A stretch of 64,000 bases of DNA, taken from contig CAXXFH010000002.1 of assembly GCA_963677085.2 (NCBI GenBank), positions 62,001 through 126,000 of the forward strand, written 5' to 3'. Of this stretch, positions 26,932 to 35,096 are shown piece after piece. Below the pieces are notes generated by a model. The model ran no database searches, was not told where the DNA came from, and saw only the letters and a program-made list of their open reading frames with translations. Positions within the stretch are counted from its first letter, which is position 1. Every line of letters starts with the position of its first letter. The stretch is from G963677085 sp963677085 (GTDB lineage Bacteria > Planctomycetota > Planctomycetia > Pirellulales > Thermoguttaceae). Position numbers and translations under genes: made by a program.

Positions 26932-28827
26932 TCAGCGAATCAGCTTCTTCAATTCACCGGCCAATTCGGCCGCTTGGATGCTCCGGCTGACTACCTTGCC
27001 GTCCTGGTCGACAAGGATCATGGTCGGCAGCGTGAGGATTCCCAACTGGTTCGCTGGGCGACTATCCAGTCCGCCGTCTTCGTAAATCTGCTGCCAAGGC
27101 AAACGGTTTTCGCTGAGGAACTTCATTAAGTCTTGCCGACTGTTATCGAGGCTTACACCAATTACGGCGAAATTCTTGCCGTACTTGGCCACCATCTCCT
27201 TGATCGCCGGGATGTCGGCCTTGCACGGCTCGCACCACGTGGCCCAGTACTGAATCAGTACTACCCGGCCGCGATACTTCGACAAATCGACTTGCCCGCC
27301 GGCCGCCCCCGTGCCGGTGAAGGCAATTTGCTTGCCCACCGATTCGAGGCGAGTTAGGGCACCGGCCGCTTTCCTCGCCGCTGGCGAGTTCGCGAAGCGT
27401 TCCACAATTAAGCCGTACCACTTTTTGGCCTCGTCCTCCTGGGCGGCAAACTCTTCGGCAATAGCCAGTTGCAGCATGGCTTCTGCTGTGTCCGGCGTAT
27501 TGGGATAGTCTTCAATATACTGCTTCAGATCCGTCAGCCATTGAGTCTGGATTTTGGCAAAATCGGCGTTCGGCTCCTGGACGCTCCGGCCATAACCGGC
27601 CGTGAGTTGTCGGAATTTCACGTAAGCGGCCAACTCCTCGTCGACCTCGTTTTGCTCCAGTTTCTTGAACAGGATTGCGAGGCGGTCGGCACCATCGGGA
27701 TACGCGCCCGACTGAACGGCCGCGCTGACCATGTCGGCCAACTGGCGAATCCACATGGCCCGATCGGCCGCATTGCCCACGCTTTCGGCGATCTTTTCGA
27801 CCACGTCGGCCCGCTGGGCATGGCATTGGGCCTTCGCCTCAACGGTTGTGGCGCGATCGAGTTGCTCGTCGAGTTCTTCGAGCTTTCCTAAAAGGGCCTG
27901 CGCCTGATCGTTGTTGCCATCGCCGCCTTGCGCCGCCGGGGCACTCGGCGAACCCTCGAAAAAGAACCCGGCAGTCGTTCCTTCTTTCCCTGCTTCCGGT
28001 GTAGCGGGCACATCGATCAATCGCCAGTTGTCGCCCACCTTTACCAGTGTGCCGATTTGCACTTGGCGGTGACTGTCGCCGGTCTGGGTAATCGCGATTA
28101 CGTTCTCATAGACCGCGATGTCTTCGGTCGAGCCGTCGGTGCCCTTGGGCACAATCCCCGGGCGCGTTGCGCTGAACTGGATCCACTCCGTGTCGGCCGG
28201 CAAAGCACCGCTCTCTACGGCCGTCTTAAACTTGGGGCCAAGGCCACTTAGCTGCTCGGCCAGTTGTTTGGCTTTTTCGGTTCCCAGGCCAAGATCCCGT
28301 AGTTCGCCGGGCGTCAGCACCAGCCGCGCGTATCGTTCGGCATCGCGATTGGCCAGTGCGGCGACGGCCTCGGCGGTTACCTCCTCGGCCGAGATCTGTT
28401 TCCACTGGTCGATACTACCATCCTCGTCGTCGTCGACGCCCCAGCGGATTCCGCCCGTGTTGTACCACCGGTAATTGTCGGCCTTGCCATTGAAATTGGC
28501 GTCGATATCGCGGTAGACCTCGAGCCCATCTTTGAAATAGCTCCACTGGTCGACAACGTTGTCGCCGTTGGTATCGACGAATCGTCGCAGGATGAGACCC
28601 TCGGGCCCCTCGACGATCCAGCCCACGTTGCCCCCGATTCGCTTGGCCTCGATGCGGCATTTCTCGGCTTCCGCAGGCGTAGGTTGTGCGTAGTCGACCC
28701 CCTCCTGGATCGGTTTCAGTCGCAAGGCTTGCGCTGCCGAAGGTGTGGCCGCTGCCGCCGCCGGAACCACTGCGGCTCCACTTGTAACTCCCCAGAACAT
28801 CACCACCGCAAACATAATCCGTTTCAT
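26932..28827 (-). CDS. Exported TlpA-like thioredoxin-fold protein with EF-hand-like repeats
   Basis: The 631-residue protein starts MKRIMFAVVMFWGVTSGAAV with a signal peptide. Near the N-terminus three acidic loops occur: DTNGDNVVD (85-93), DANFNGKAD (109-117) and DDDEDGSID (132-140), spaced like calcium-binding thrombospondin-3 or EF-hand repeats. A long helical middle region (about 300-480) includes TPR-like segments. The C-terminal 110 residues are a TlpA/ResA-like redoxin domain with active site WCEPC (532-535) and the cis-proline segment LTLPTMILVDQDG. It is probably a periplasmic thiol-disulfide reductant. The start at 28827 is the one that gives the signal peptide. No cytochrome maturation genes are next to it. 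Confidence 0.87.
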   Translation of the reverse strand: MKRIMFAVVMFWGVTSGAAVVPAAAAATPSAAQALRLKPIQEGVDYAQPTPAEAEKCRIEAKRIGGNVGWIVEGPEGLILRRFVDTNGDNVVDQWSYFKDGLEVYRDIDANFNGKADNYRWYNTGGIRWGVDDDEDGSIDQWKQISAEEVTAEAVAALANRDAERYARLVLTPGELRDLGLGTEKAKQLAEQLSGLGPKFKTAVESGALPADTEWIQFSATRPGIVPKGTDGSTEDIAVYENVIAITQTGDSHRQVQIGTLVKVGDNWRLIDVPATPEAGKEGTTAGFFFEGSPSAPAAQGGDGNNDQAQALLGKLEELDEQLDRATTVEAKAQCHAQRADVVEKIAESVGNAADRAMWIRQLADMVSAAVQSGAYPDGADRLAILFKKLEQNEVDEELAAYVKFRQLTAGYGRSVQEPNADFAKIQTQWLTDLKQYIEDYPNTPDTAEAMLQLAIAEEFAAQEDEAKKWYGLIVERFANSPAARKAAGALTRLESVGKQIAFTGTGAAGGQVDLSKYRGRVVLIQYWATWCEPCKADIPAIKEMVAKYGKNFAVIGVSLDNSRQDLMKFLSENRLPWQQIYEDGGLDSRPANQLGILTLPTMILVDQDGKVVSRSIQAAELAGELKKLIR

Positions 28828-29405
28828 CTGACGTCGCCTCCGTGACGCGAACCCGTGTTGGATTTTGACCGTCGTAATTGGGATCCAGTTCGTAATACGA
28901 TCCAAAGTGACCATCCGAAAGTGTCACCCCGGGTTGGTAGTCCCCCATGCGGGGAATGCTCGCCGGTTCCGGTCACTCTGTAATTCGGCCAAGTACGCTT
29001 TGGAACATAATTGGTTTACGTAAAATTTTCCGGTTGCGACGAGTTTTCCGGTTGCCGCAGCCGACTTCGAGGTGGGCGATAACCCAAACGAATGCCACAA
29101 ACCCGACTGGAAAAGACACGTATTCAGTTTGATTGCAACGCCGGGCATTATCAGCCGATAGACATACGGTGCCCACCCCACCAAGAAAGCTCCGGCAGGG
29201 TTTGACAGCCATCCGACGGTCTGTAAAATCTGTTGTTTTGGTGGGCCGGTCTTCCGGTCGCATTAGCGGCAAGCTATTCTATTGATGTCTGTAGCGAAGA
29301 CAATTGGCTCCCGGGGGGCCGAAACGCAAGCCTACCGGTGGTGGTCTTCCATGGTTCGGCCGTCCCGGCACTGAACCGTGCGGGCATTGAGTGGAATAAA
29401 CGTTG
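28828..29405. other. Intergenic region before the tRNA pair
   Basis: These 578 bases separate the leftward thioredoxin-fold gene from rightward tRNA-Ile. A short direct repeat TTTTCCGGTTGC occurs twice near 29025-29053. No gene is supported. Confidence 0.45.
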
Positions 29406-29479
29406 GGGCGCATAGCTCAGTTGGTTAGAGCGCATCCCTGATAAGGATGAGGTCCGAGGTTCGAATCCTCGTGCGCCCA
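29406..29479 (+). tRNA. tRNA-Ile (anticodon GAU)
   Basis: A complete cloverleaf: acceptor GGGCGCA/TGCGCCC, D-loop AGTTGGTTA, anticodon loop CTGATAA with anticodon GAT, T-loop TTCGAAT. CCA is not encoded. It lies 157 bases upstream of tRNA-Ala on the same strand. Confidence 0.96.
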
Positions 29480-29636
29480 CTTTTCTAAAGTGCCTGCCTG
29501 GCAAGGACTTGGGGTTCATTTTCCCGCAGACGCAATCCCATACGCTTTTGCACCGAAGGCTTCGCTCGTGAAGTCTTGTCTCAGCGTAGCACCATCGGGG
29601 TGTATTGGTCACGAAGGCCCGGCAAATCAATCACTA

Positions 29637-29709
29637 GGGGACGTAGCTCAGCTGGGAGAGCACCGCTTTTGCAAGGCGGGGGTCGTCGGTTCGAGTCCGA
29701 TCGTCTCCA
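29637..29709 (+). tRNA. tRNA-Ala (anticodon UGC)
   Basis: A complete cloverleaf: acceptor GGGGACG/CGTCTCC, anticodon stem CCGCT/GGCGG with loop TTTGCAA and anticodon TGC, T-loop TTCGAGT. CCA is not encoded. The Ile-Ala pair usually sits in the rRNA spacer, but no rRNA is here. A degraded integrase ends against its 3' side. Confidence 0.96.
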
Positions 29710-30203
29710 CTCTTTGGGGGGTAGTGATGGCTTCGCTACTCCCCGCGTCGTTCCGCAAGGCGTTGTGTAGCTTCGCAGTTACGGCGATTTCGGCGGCATG
29801 CCCCCCCGGTTGTACCTCTCGCGGCTCTGTGCAGCCCCGTGCGTGCGCCGTGTGCGTCGCTTTATGCGTCGCCTCTTCCTCGCCCGCTATGGCCTTTGTG
29901 GAAGTCGCCTTCAATGCTTCACGGCAATCTTCGGCGTGTTCCCCAGCCACCTGGTGACACACTGAATGGGGTATTCTCGAACCAACTCGTTTTCCCGGCT
30001 GGCTCGAAGGTTGTGGAACAAGCGAGGCCAAGCCTTAACGCCAGCACGATCGAGGATCCGGCCAAACGCGGTTCTGGGGTTGTTGTTCCTCCACCCGTTA
30101 CGAGTGTCCAAGCTGTGCCGGTGACGGTGAATGCAGTAGACGGCACCCTCGGGCGATAGCTCAAAAGCCTCTTCGAGGTACGGCCGCACAGCAGCTCGGA
30201 TAC
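29710..30203 (-). pseudogene. Tyrosine recombinase (integrase) remnant next to tRNA-Ala
   Basis: The translation from about 30200 to 29911 contains the C-terminal catalytic landmarks of planctomycete tyrosine recombinases: a PYLEEAFELSPEG segment, LFHNLRASRENELV (the HxxR box) and VTRWLGNTPKIAVKH. The nucleophile tyrosine should directly follow KH but a TGA stop stands there. The typical polar tail with ATHKA and ARGCTEPRE continues in another frame, showing a frameshift, and runs to the tRNA-Ala 3' end. The N-terminal two-thirds are missing. It is a dead integrase marking an old island junction at tRNA-Ala. Confidence 0.8.
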
Positions 30204-30704
30204 CGGACCCCGTCGGAGTTCGCGGCAGGCTGGGCTGTTGCCTCCGTTCGGCCTACGGCCTCACTCCGGCAGCGGCCCAGCCGAGGCTCTCAGCCATTAC
30301 CCTTAACCCAAACCATACTCCCATAACCCCTGGATCAAAAACTGGGCGCACTCCACCGGCCGGATTGCTCATGCACCCTCCGCGTGGCGAAATGAAACGT
30401 CAAAGTAGCGAGAAACCATCATTCCAATGCGTGCAGCCTGGGCCAAGATTGCCTTGCTGTCACCAAGGAGGGCCATCTCGGTTCCCTGGCTCAGGCAGGT
30501 TGAAACAGGGAGAGCTGGGGGGGCTGTGGGCAATAGGGATGGGTGGGGTGGCGCAGCTCCAGGACTCACCCCACCCAATTCGAGACGTTCGAGCACGTGC
30601 GCGGCAGAGAAGACACCATTTCGCGAGAAATTCCTCCCGATTTGGCCGATGAAGGAAACTGTAGGGGCTTTCTCACGGCTACGGACACCAATCGGGAGGA
30701 AGAC
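30204..30704. other. Region upstream of the first duplicated gene
   Basis: The right part (from about 30393) is similar to 32062-32371 and belongs to a segmental duplication. The frame of the following gene stays open from 30543, and its translation resembles the corresponding upstream frame of the second copy (QFETF, LADE, RGL/F, DTxREED), so an extended N-terminus cannot be excluded. Confidence 0.5.
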
Positions 30705-31547
30705 ATGGAAGTCGAATCGCTAGGCACGGTTGGGACATCGGCACTGAAGCCACAGCAGCGGCGCAACCATCTAGTGCAGGATGTGTTTAGCGCTGTCTTG
30801 GCCGAGGCCGGACGCCAGGGCTATGCCTCGGCCGAGGCGGTCACCGACGAGCAGCCGTTGGAGGAGCAGATCACGACGTCGTGGTTCGACTGGTTCGACG
30901 GCAAACGGCAGGAAGGCCGGTACGCCCGCGCAACCGAGGGGGAAGCCCTGAAGCAGTCGTACGGCGAAATCCTCTTGCGTGCGTACGAGGAGGGCGGATA
31001 CACCGCGCCGAAGGCGTTTCTGAACAGCCTGACGAAGGACGAACTGGAGGTCGTACAACGAGTGCATACGTTGACCGACACGATTCAGGTCGATTCCTTG
31101 TCGGAGGAAGGGGCCGTGAATCTGCTCGTTCCGCCGCCAGCCCAGATCGACTTGAACCACAATGGCGTGACCCTGTCGGGCACGACTCGCACCATTCGCT
31201 TTCCCAGCAGCACGACGCCGCGCGAGGTCGTGACGGCGTGGGAAGAAGCCACCGCCGGCATGAGCTGGGAAGAACGGTCCGTCTACGTAATGCACATGAT
31301 GTTGCCCATCATGACAGCCAACACCGTCCGCGACTCCAACGGCAATTTCCTCTACGACCGCGAACCGGGCGACCCCGGCTTCTTCAACCCCCTGGCGTCA
31401 CCTGACTACTCCTACATTCAGGCGACGCAAGACTACCTTGACGAACTCGAAGACTTCCGCGCCAAGATGCCCATCGAGAAGTACGAACGCGACAAAGCGT
31501 TTTGGACGCTCTTCCAAGAGCGACTTACTGAAAATGGGGCAAAGTGA
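30393..31547 (+). repeat. Segmental duplication, unit 1
   Basis: About 1.15 kb including 310 bases of upstream DNA and the 280-codon gene is repeated at 32062-33214 in the same orientation. Upstream segments such as CCATC-TTCCAA, CCTTGCTGTCA and the GATCGGGAGGAAGAC-type ribosome site are preserved in both. Confidence 0.85.
30705..31547 (+). CDS. Conserved protein of unknown function, paralogue A
   Basis: The 280-residue product is soluble, acidic and has no signal peptide. It is colinear over its full length with the product of 32372-33214; shared blocks include QDVFSAVLAEAGRQGYASAE, SWFDWFD, LKQSYGEILLRAY, EEGAVNLLVPP, DLNHNGVTLSG, EEATAGMSW and FQERL. The DLNHNG loop resembles a calcium site. 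ATG 30705 is chosen because GGGAGGAAGAC precedes it at ideal spacing, the same arrangement as in the paralogue. No known family is recognised. Its 3' end overlaps the oppositely directed GNAT gene by 115 bases. Confidence 0.8.
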   Translation: MEVESLGTVGTSALKPQQRRNHLVQDVFSAVLAEAGRQGYASAEAVTDEQPLEEQITTSWFDWFDGKRQEGRYARATEGEALKQSYGEILLRAYEEGGYTAPKAFLNSLTKDELEVVQRVHTLTDTIQVDSLSEEGAVNLLVPPPAQIDLNHNGVTLSGTTRTIRFPSSTTPREVVTAWEEATAGMSWEERSVYVMHMMLPIMTANTVRDSNGNFLYDREPGDPGFFNPLASPDYSYIQATQDYLDELEDFRAKMPIEKYERDKAFWTLFQERLTENGAK

Positions 31548-32044
31548 GTCTCATTGCAGACACGACGGAAAGAGCGGTGTTTCTCGAAGGTCGTGCTTCG
31601 CGGCAGGAAGCCGTAACGCTGATAGAAGGCTCCAACACGGTCGTTGCCCCACGCGACGTTGAGCACTCTGGAATGCGTGCCCAGGGCGTCCATCCAAGCC
31701 ATGGCCCTTCGCATCAAGGCGTCGCCAATTCCTCGGTTTCGCAACGCAGGCTGCACGAAGATCGAGTCGATTTCGCCCGTGCCTGTGGGATCAACCGTGG
31801 CGATGCAATAAGCAACGAAATCGCCTGCTCCGGTGCGTGCCACGTCCACTCGCAACCGGCCGTGGTTGCTCTTCTCGACAAGCTCGGACCTTCGGTCGGC
31901 GAACGCGCGTGCGGCCATCGCGTCGGAGAAATGCTCGGAGAGTTTTTGGTGGTGCCGATTCAGTTCCTCCCAGAGCGGAACCACTTGATCGAGAAGCTCG
32001 ACGCCCCCTTCCATGTAGTCAATTGTACCGGCCGGGTCATTCAT
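31433..32044 (-). CDS. GNAT family N-acetyltransferase
   Basis: The 203-residue product carries the GNAT acetyl-CoA binding core: a beta strand EIDSIFVQPALR, the pyrophosphate loop RNRGIGDALMRRAM and the C-terminal AFYQRYGF block. It probably acetylates a small amine or peptide. ATG 32044 has a GGAAG site. The last 40 residues, beyond the usual end of the fold, are serine/arginine-rich and are encoded antisense to paralogue A, as if the original stop was lost. It sits between the two duplicated genes on the opposite strand. Confidence 0.8.
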   Translation of the reverse strand: MNDPAGTIDYMEGGVELLDQVVPLWEELNRHHQKLSEHFSDAMAARAFADRRSELVEKSNHGRLRVDVARTGAGDFVAYCIATVDPTGTGEIDSIFVQPALRNRGIGDALMRRAMAWMDALGTHSRVLNVAWGNDRVGAFYQRYGFLPRSTTFEKHRSFRRVCNETHFAPFSVSRSWKSVQNALSRSYFSMGILARKSSSSSR

Positions 32045-32061
32045 ACGACTTCCATCCTGGT

Positions 32062-33214
32062 GAAAGCGTCGAAGTTTCGAGAAACCATCGTTCCAAGGCA
32101 TGCAGCCTGGGCCGCGATTGCCTTGCTGTCAACAAGGAGGGTCATCCCGGCTCTCTGGTTCGGGCAAATTAAAGCCAGGAGAGCTGGAAAAGCAGGGGCG
32201 CCGGGGTCGTTTGGAAAACGTGACTCAAAGACTCACCACGCTCAATTCGAGACGTTCGCGCGCGATCACGGCGAGGAAGACGCCGTTTTGTTGGAAACTC
32301 CGCCCGTTTTAGCCGATGAGGAAAGCAGTAGGGGCTTACGTGCGGCTGTGGACACTGATCGGGAGGAAGACGTGGAAGTCGAATCAGCAAGCTCGAGCGG
32401 AACGTCGGCACTGACTCCACGTCAACAGCGAAACCATCGGGTCCAGGATGTGTTCAGCGCGGTCTTGGCCGAGATTGGACGCCAGGGCTACGCCTCGGCC
32501 GAGGCGGTCACCGACGAGCAGCCAATGGAGGAGCAGATCGCCACGTCGTGGTTCGATTGGTTCGACAGCGAGCGGCAAGGAGGCCGTTACGCCCAACTGA
32601 CCGAGGCCGATTCCTTGAAACAGTCGTACGGCGACATCCTCCTTCGGGCGTACGACGAACATGGTCACGCCATGCCCAAAGAGTACCTCGCCAGCCTTTC
32701 ACAGGACGAACTGTCCGCTGTGCAGCGTGCTCATCTGTTGGCCGAGGGAATCGATGTCGATTCTCTTACGGAAGAAGGGGCCGTGAACCTGCTCGTGCCA
32801 CCGGCCGCCCAGGTCGATCTGAACCACGACGGCCTGACGCAATCTGGCGAAGCTTACGGCATTCGATTCCCCGATAGCACGACCCCGCCCGAGGTCGTTC
32901 AGGCGTGGGAGGAAGCCACGGCCGGCATGAGCTGGGGCGAAAAGGCAGTCCACGAGTTGCAGATGAAGATGCCCCTGCTGACTGCCAACATCATCTGCGA
33001 CGAGAACGGCCGCTTCCTTTGCCAACGCGAGCCAGGCGATCCCGACTTCGTCAACCCGATGGCCTCGTCCGACTATTCCTACGTTCAGGCGACCCAAGAC
33101 TGTCTTGACTACCTCGAAGCCTTCCGAGACAGGATTCCCACCGAACAGTACGATCGGGACAAGGCGTTCTTTACCGACTTCCAAGAGCGTCTCGTGCGGG
33201 CACAAGCGATATAA
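32062..33214 (+). repeat. Segmental duplication, unit 2
   Basis: The second copy of the unit at 30393-31547, offset by about 1667 bases. The GNAT gene lies mostly between the two units and has no second copy. Confidence 0.85.
32372..33214 (+). CDS. Conserved protein of unknown function, paralogue B
   Basis: The 280-residue product has the same length as paralogue A and matches it throughout, with conserved SWFDWFD, LKQSYGDILLRAY, EEGAVNLLVPP, DLNHDGLTQSG, EEATAGMSWGEK and ASSDYSYVQATQD. Differences are spread along the chain, suggesting an old duplication under constraint. The start is a GTG at 32372 where paralogue A has ATG; GGGAGGAAGAC precedes both. The frame is open far upstream (to 31544), but that part lies antisense to the GNAT gene. 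Function is unknown. Confidence 0.8.
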   Translation: MEVESASSSGTSALTPRQQRNHRVQDVFSAVLAEIGRQGYASAEAVTDEQPMEEQIATSWFDWFDSERQGGRYAQLTEADSLKQSYGDILLRAYDEHGHAMPKEYLASLSQDELSAVQRAHLLAEGIDVDSLTEEGAVNLLVPPAAQVDLNHDGLTQSGEAYGIRFPDSTTPPEVVQAWEEATAGMSWGEKAVHELQMKMPLLTANIICDENGRFLCQREPGDPDFVNPMASSDYSYVQATQDCLDYLEAFRDRIPTEQYDRDKAFFTDFQERLVRAQAI

Positions 33215-33331
33215 TGAGCGGTGTTTGCACTCCTTGGAGCAGCGCAGCATTCAGGCTCAGTGAACGGGGCGAAGGTGCTACCGCATCACGAGTACCAGAT
33301 GTCGTTCGCTCCATCCGCTAGATGCGAGCCT

Positions 33332-33690
33332 TCACACCCGCTTGATCGCCGCCGCATCGTCACGTTGATCGAACCGCCGGATGGCCGAACAGCATCGCGT
33401 CGTAGTGATGGTCGAGCGGAAGGTCGAACAGCGGTTTTCAACTCGGGCACCGATTCCAGGGCCAGCTTGAACAGCCCGCACCAAACGGTGTCCAGCCCGG
33501 CGCTCTGGGCCAATAGCTCGAAGTAGCTCAAAGCAATGGGTTCATCTTCCGTCGCGCACGGCGATTGCGGTGGGGCTGACACGATCAGGACGTGCGGCGC
33601 GCCGCGAAAGACCACGTCGGCCTGGTGGTCCACGTAGGCGGAGACGGCATTCTCAATATACGAGAATCGCTCAGAAATACGACCGGAACA
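33332..33690 (-). pseudogene. Nitroreductase family remnant
   Basis: A stretch reading ENAVSAYVDHQADVVFRGAPHVLIVSAP and then PIALSYFELLAQSAGLDTVWCGLFKLALESVPELK matches the C-terminal half of nitroreductases of the ferredoxin-linked type. After PELK the frame is lost; DHHYDAMLFGHPAVR and QRDDAAAIKRV with a TGA stop at 33332 are found in other frames, so there are at least two frameshifts. The N-terminal half with the FMN arginines is absent. Confidence 0.68.
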
Positions 33691-33696
33691 AAAGGC

Positions 33697-33728
33697 GACA
33701 TTCTACTTATTTGAGAAAGTAGAATGTC
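33697..33728. repeat. 12-bp perfect hairpin at a remnant junction
   Basis: GACATTCTACTT and AAGTAGAATGTC pair perfectly around an 8-base loop, followed on the plus strand by CCTTTTTATG. It lies exactly between the nitroreductase and RHS remnants and could be a terminator or a recombination scar. Confidence 0.6.
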
Positions 33729-33739
33729 CCTTTTTATGA

Positions 33740-33865
33740 TGGGGGTGAAACTGTTGCCCGCCAAACCCGCGAAGCAGAGGCCCGAGGGGTCGACGTAGAT
33801 CAACGGGCTGTTGCCGCAGTAGCGGTAGAGGTTCGTGTCGCCGCCGTCGAGGCCGGTATACTGTT
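33740..33865 (-). pseudogene. RHS-repeat protein C-terminal fragment
   Basis: The minus strand reads QYTGLDGGDTNLYRYCGNSP then LIYVDPSGL, the hallmark end of an RHS/YD-repeat core just before the variable toxin tip. Only about 40 residues remain, followed by about 20 unrelated residues to a stop. The rest of the RHS gene is absent. Confidence 0.7.
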
Positions 33866-34038
33866 TGTGGTGAGGGTGTCAAGCGTCAAGACCTGACCTC
33901 GGATCGCCCGAAAGTATATGTTTTGGCGTGGATATTACAATTCTTGTGCGTTGGCGCAGCGCGCATTTGGCATAAGATGGTAATTGGGTAGTTGATGCCA
34001 ACAACCTTTCATCGACACAGCCCGAAAGAGAGGAAACT
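33866..34038. other. Intergenic region before the PEP-CTERM gene
   Basis: Short spacer after the RHS fragment. It contains the promoter region of the next gene and a GAAAGAGAGGAAAC ribosome site just before ATG 34039. Confidence 0.4.
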
Positions 34039-34869
34039 ATGACCTCCAAGGGACACAGGTTCGTATTGGCTTCTTTGGCAGTCGCGTTGAGCTTCGCGAA
34101 CGCCGATATCAGCGAAGCGGAGGTGCTTGCTTACGAAGGGTTCAACTACACGGGCACGTCGCTCGACGGACAGAGCGGAGGGGGCTCGTACGGGTTCAGT
34201 GACGCGTGGAGCGGGGACGTCGGATTGTCTAACGACGGCGTCAGTCTCGACTCCGATGCGTTCCCCTTCGATCCGGTTGGGAGCCGGACGACCGCCAAAA
34301 ATTCCAATGCCGCTCGCAGCTTAAGCACGACGCTCGATTTCAGCGCCGAGGGCGAGGTGATGTATCTCAGTGCCTTGATGCGAAAGAATTCAACCAACAA
34401 TCCAGGCACTGAGTATCTCGAACTCCAGGGCTTCGGCACGGGCGGGACCATTTTCAAAATGGGCCTCAGTAGTGGTGAGCAGTTCAACGCGGCGTTTGCT
34501 TTTGAGGGTAGAAACAACCTTGTCGGGACGGTTGTCGAAGATACCACGTACTTTCTCGTACTCAAGCTTGTTTCGCACGAAACGGCCGACGACGAACTGT
34601 ATTTCGAGGCCTACGGGCCAAACGATACGGTACCGACTACAGAACCCACTTCCTGGCTCGTGTCGGATAGTTACGCGACGGACCTTGAGTTCTCGGACCT
34701 TCGGATTTATTTCGCAAACATCGACGATAACGGCGAATTCGACGAACTCCGCGTCGGTCGGACGTGGGGCGATGTCGTGCCCGAACCGTCGTCGCTAGCG
34801 ATTCTGTTCGTCGGAGCACTCGCGGCATCCCTGCTGGTGACCATGGGGCGGTTTCGCTGTAAAAACTGA
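34039..34869 (+). CDS. PEP-CTERM sorting-domain protein
   Basis: The 276-residue product has a signal peptide (to about residue 27), a beta-rich middle resembling LamG/concanavalin-like folds, and a C-terminal sorting signal: VPEPSSLAILFVGALAASLL followed by the basic end GRFRCKN. PEP-CTERM proteins are exported and handled by exosortase, usually in exopolysaccharide-producing cells. The ATG has a good GAGAGGAA ribosome site. A pair of palindromes follows before the glycosidase gene. Its specific ligand is unknown. Confidence 0.88.
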   Translation: MTSKGHRFVLASLAVALSFANADISEAEVLAYEGFNYTGTSLDGQSGGGSYGFSDAWSGDVGLSNDGVSLDSDAFPFDPVGSRTTAKNSNAARSLSTTLDFSAEGEVMYLSALMRKNSTNNPGTEYLELQGFGTGGTIFKMGLSSGEQFNAAFAFEGRNNLVGTVVEDTTYFLVLKLVSHETADDELYFEAYGPNDTVPTTEPTSWLVSDSYATDLEFSDLRIYFANIDDNGEFDELRVGRTWGDVVPEPSSLAILFVGALAASLLVTMGRFRCKN

Positions 34870-34870
34870 G

Positions 34871-34905
34871 GCCGGCGGGTGGCGCCGGTTCTTGAACCGG
34901 TGTGG
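34871..34905. repeat. Palindrome with GGGTGGCGCC flank
   Basis: CCGGTTC and GAACCGG (34885-34900) around TT, preceded by GCGGGTGGCG. An inverted relative lies at 35000-35025. Confidence 0.6.
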
Positions 34906-34999
34906 TCCTGCTACGAGACGTTTTGTCTGATTCTTTCGCTTCCAAAACTGCTGCCACGCGCGCGAACTGATTGCCGTTACCTCCTAGCCGTTGGCCCGC

Positions 35000-35025
35000 C
35001 GGTTCAAAAGCCGGTACCACCCGCG
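35000..35025. repeat. Palindrome with TACCACCCGC flank
   Basis: CCGGTTCAAAAGCCGG followed by TACCACCCGC is an inverted, diverged copy of the palindrome at 34871-34905. The two bracket the short spacer between the PEP-CTERM and glycosidase genes. Confidence 0.6.
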
Positions 35026-35096
35026 TTCCAGCGGCAACTATGCAATTCTTCTGCCTTCCCCCTCGCTTCCCCCCTCAAAAACTCCAGGAGGTTGTT

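Noticed and set aside
29648..30031. 127-codon minus-strand frame ending GLEPTTPALQ
   Set aside because: It reads through the tRNA-Ala gene; the useful part is the shifted tail of the integrase remnant.
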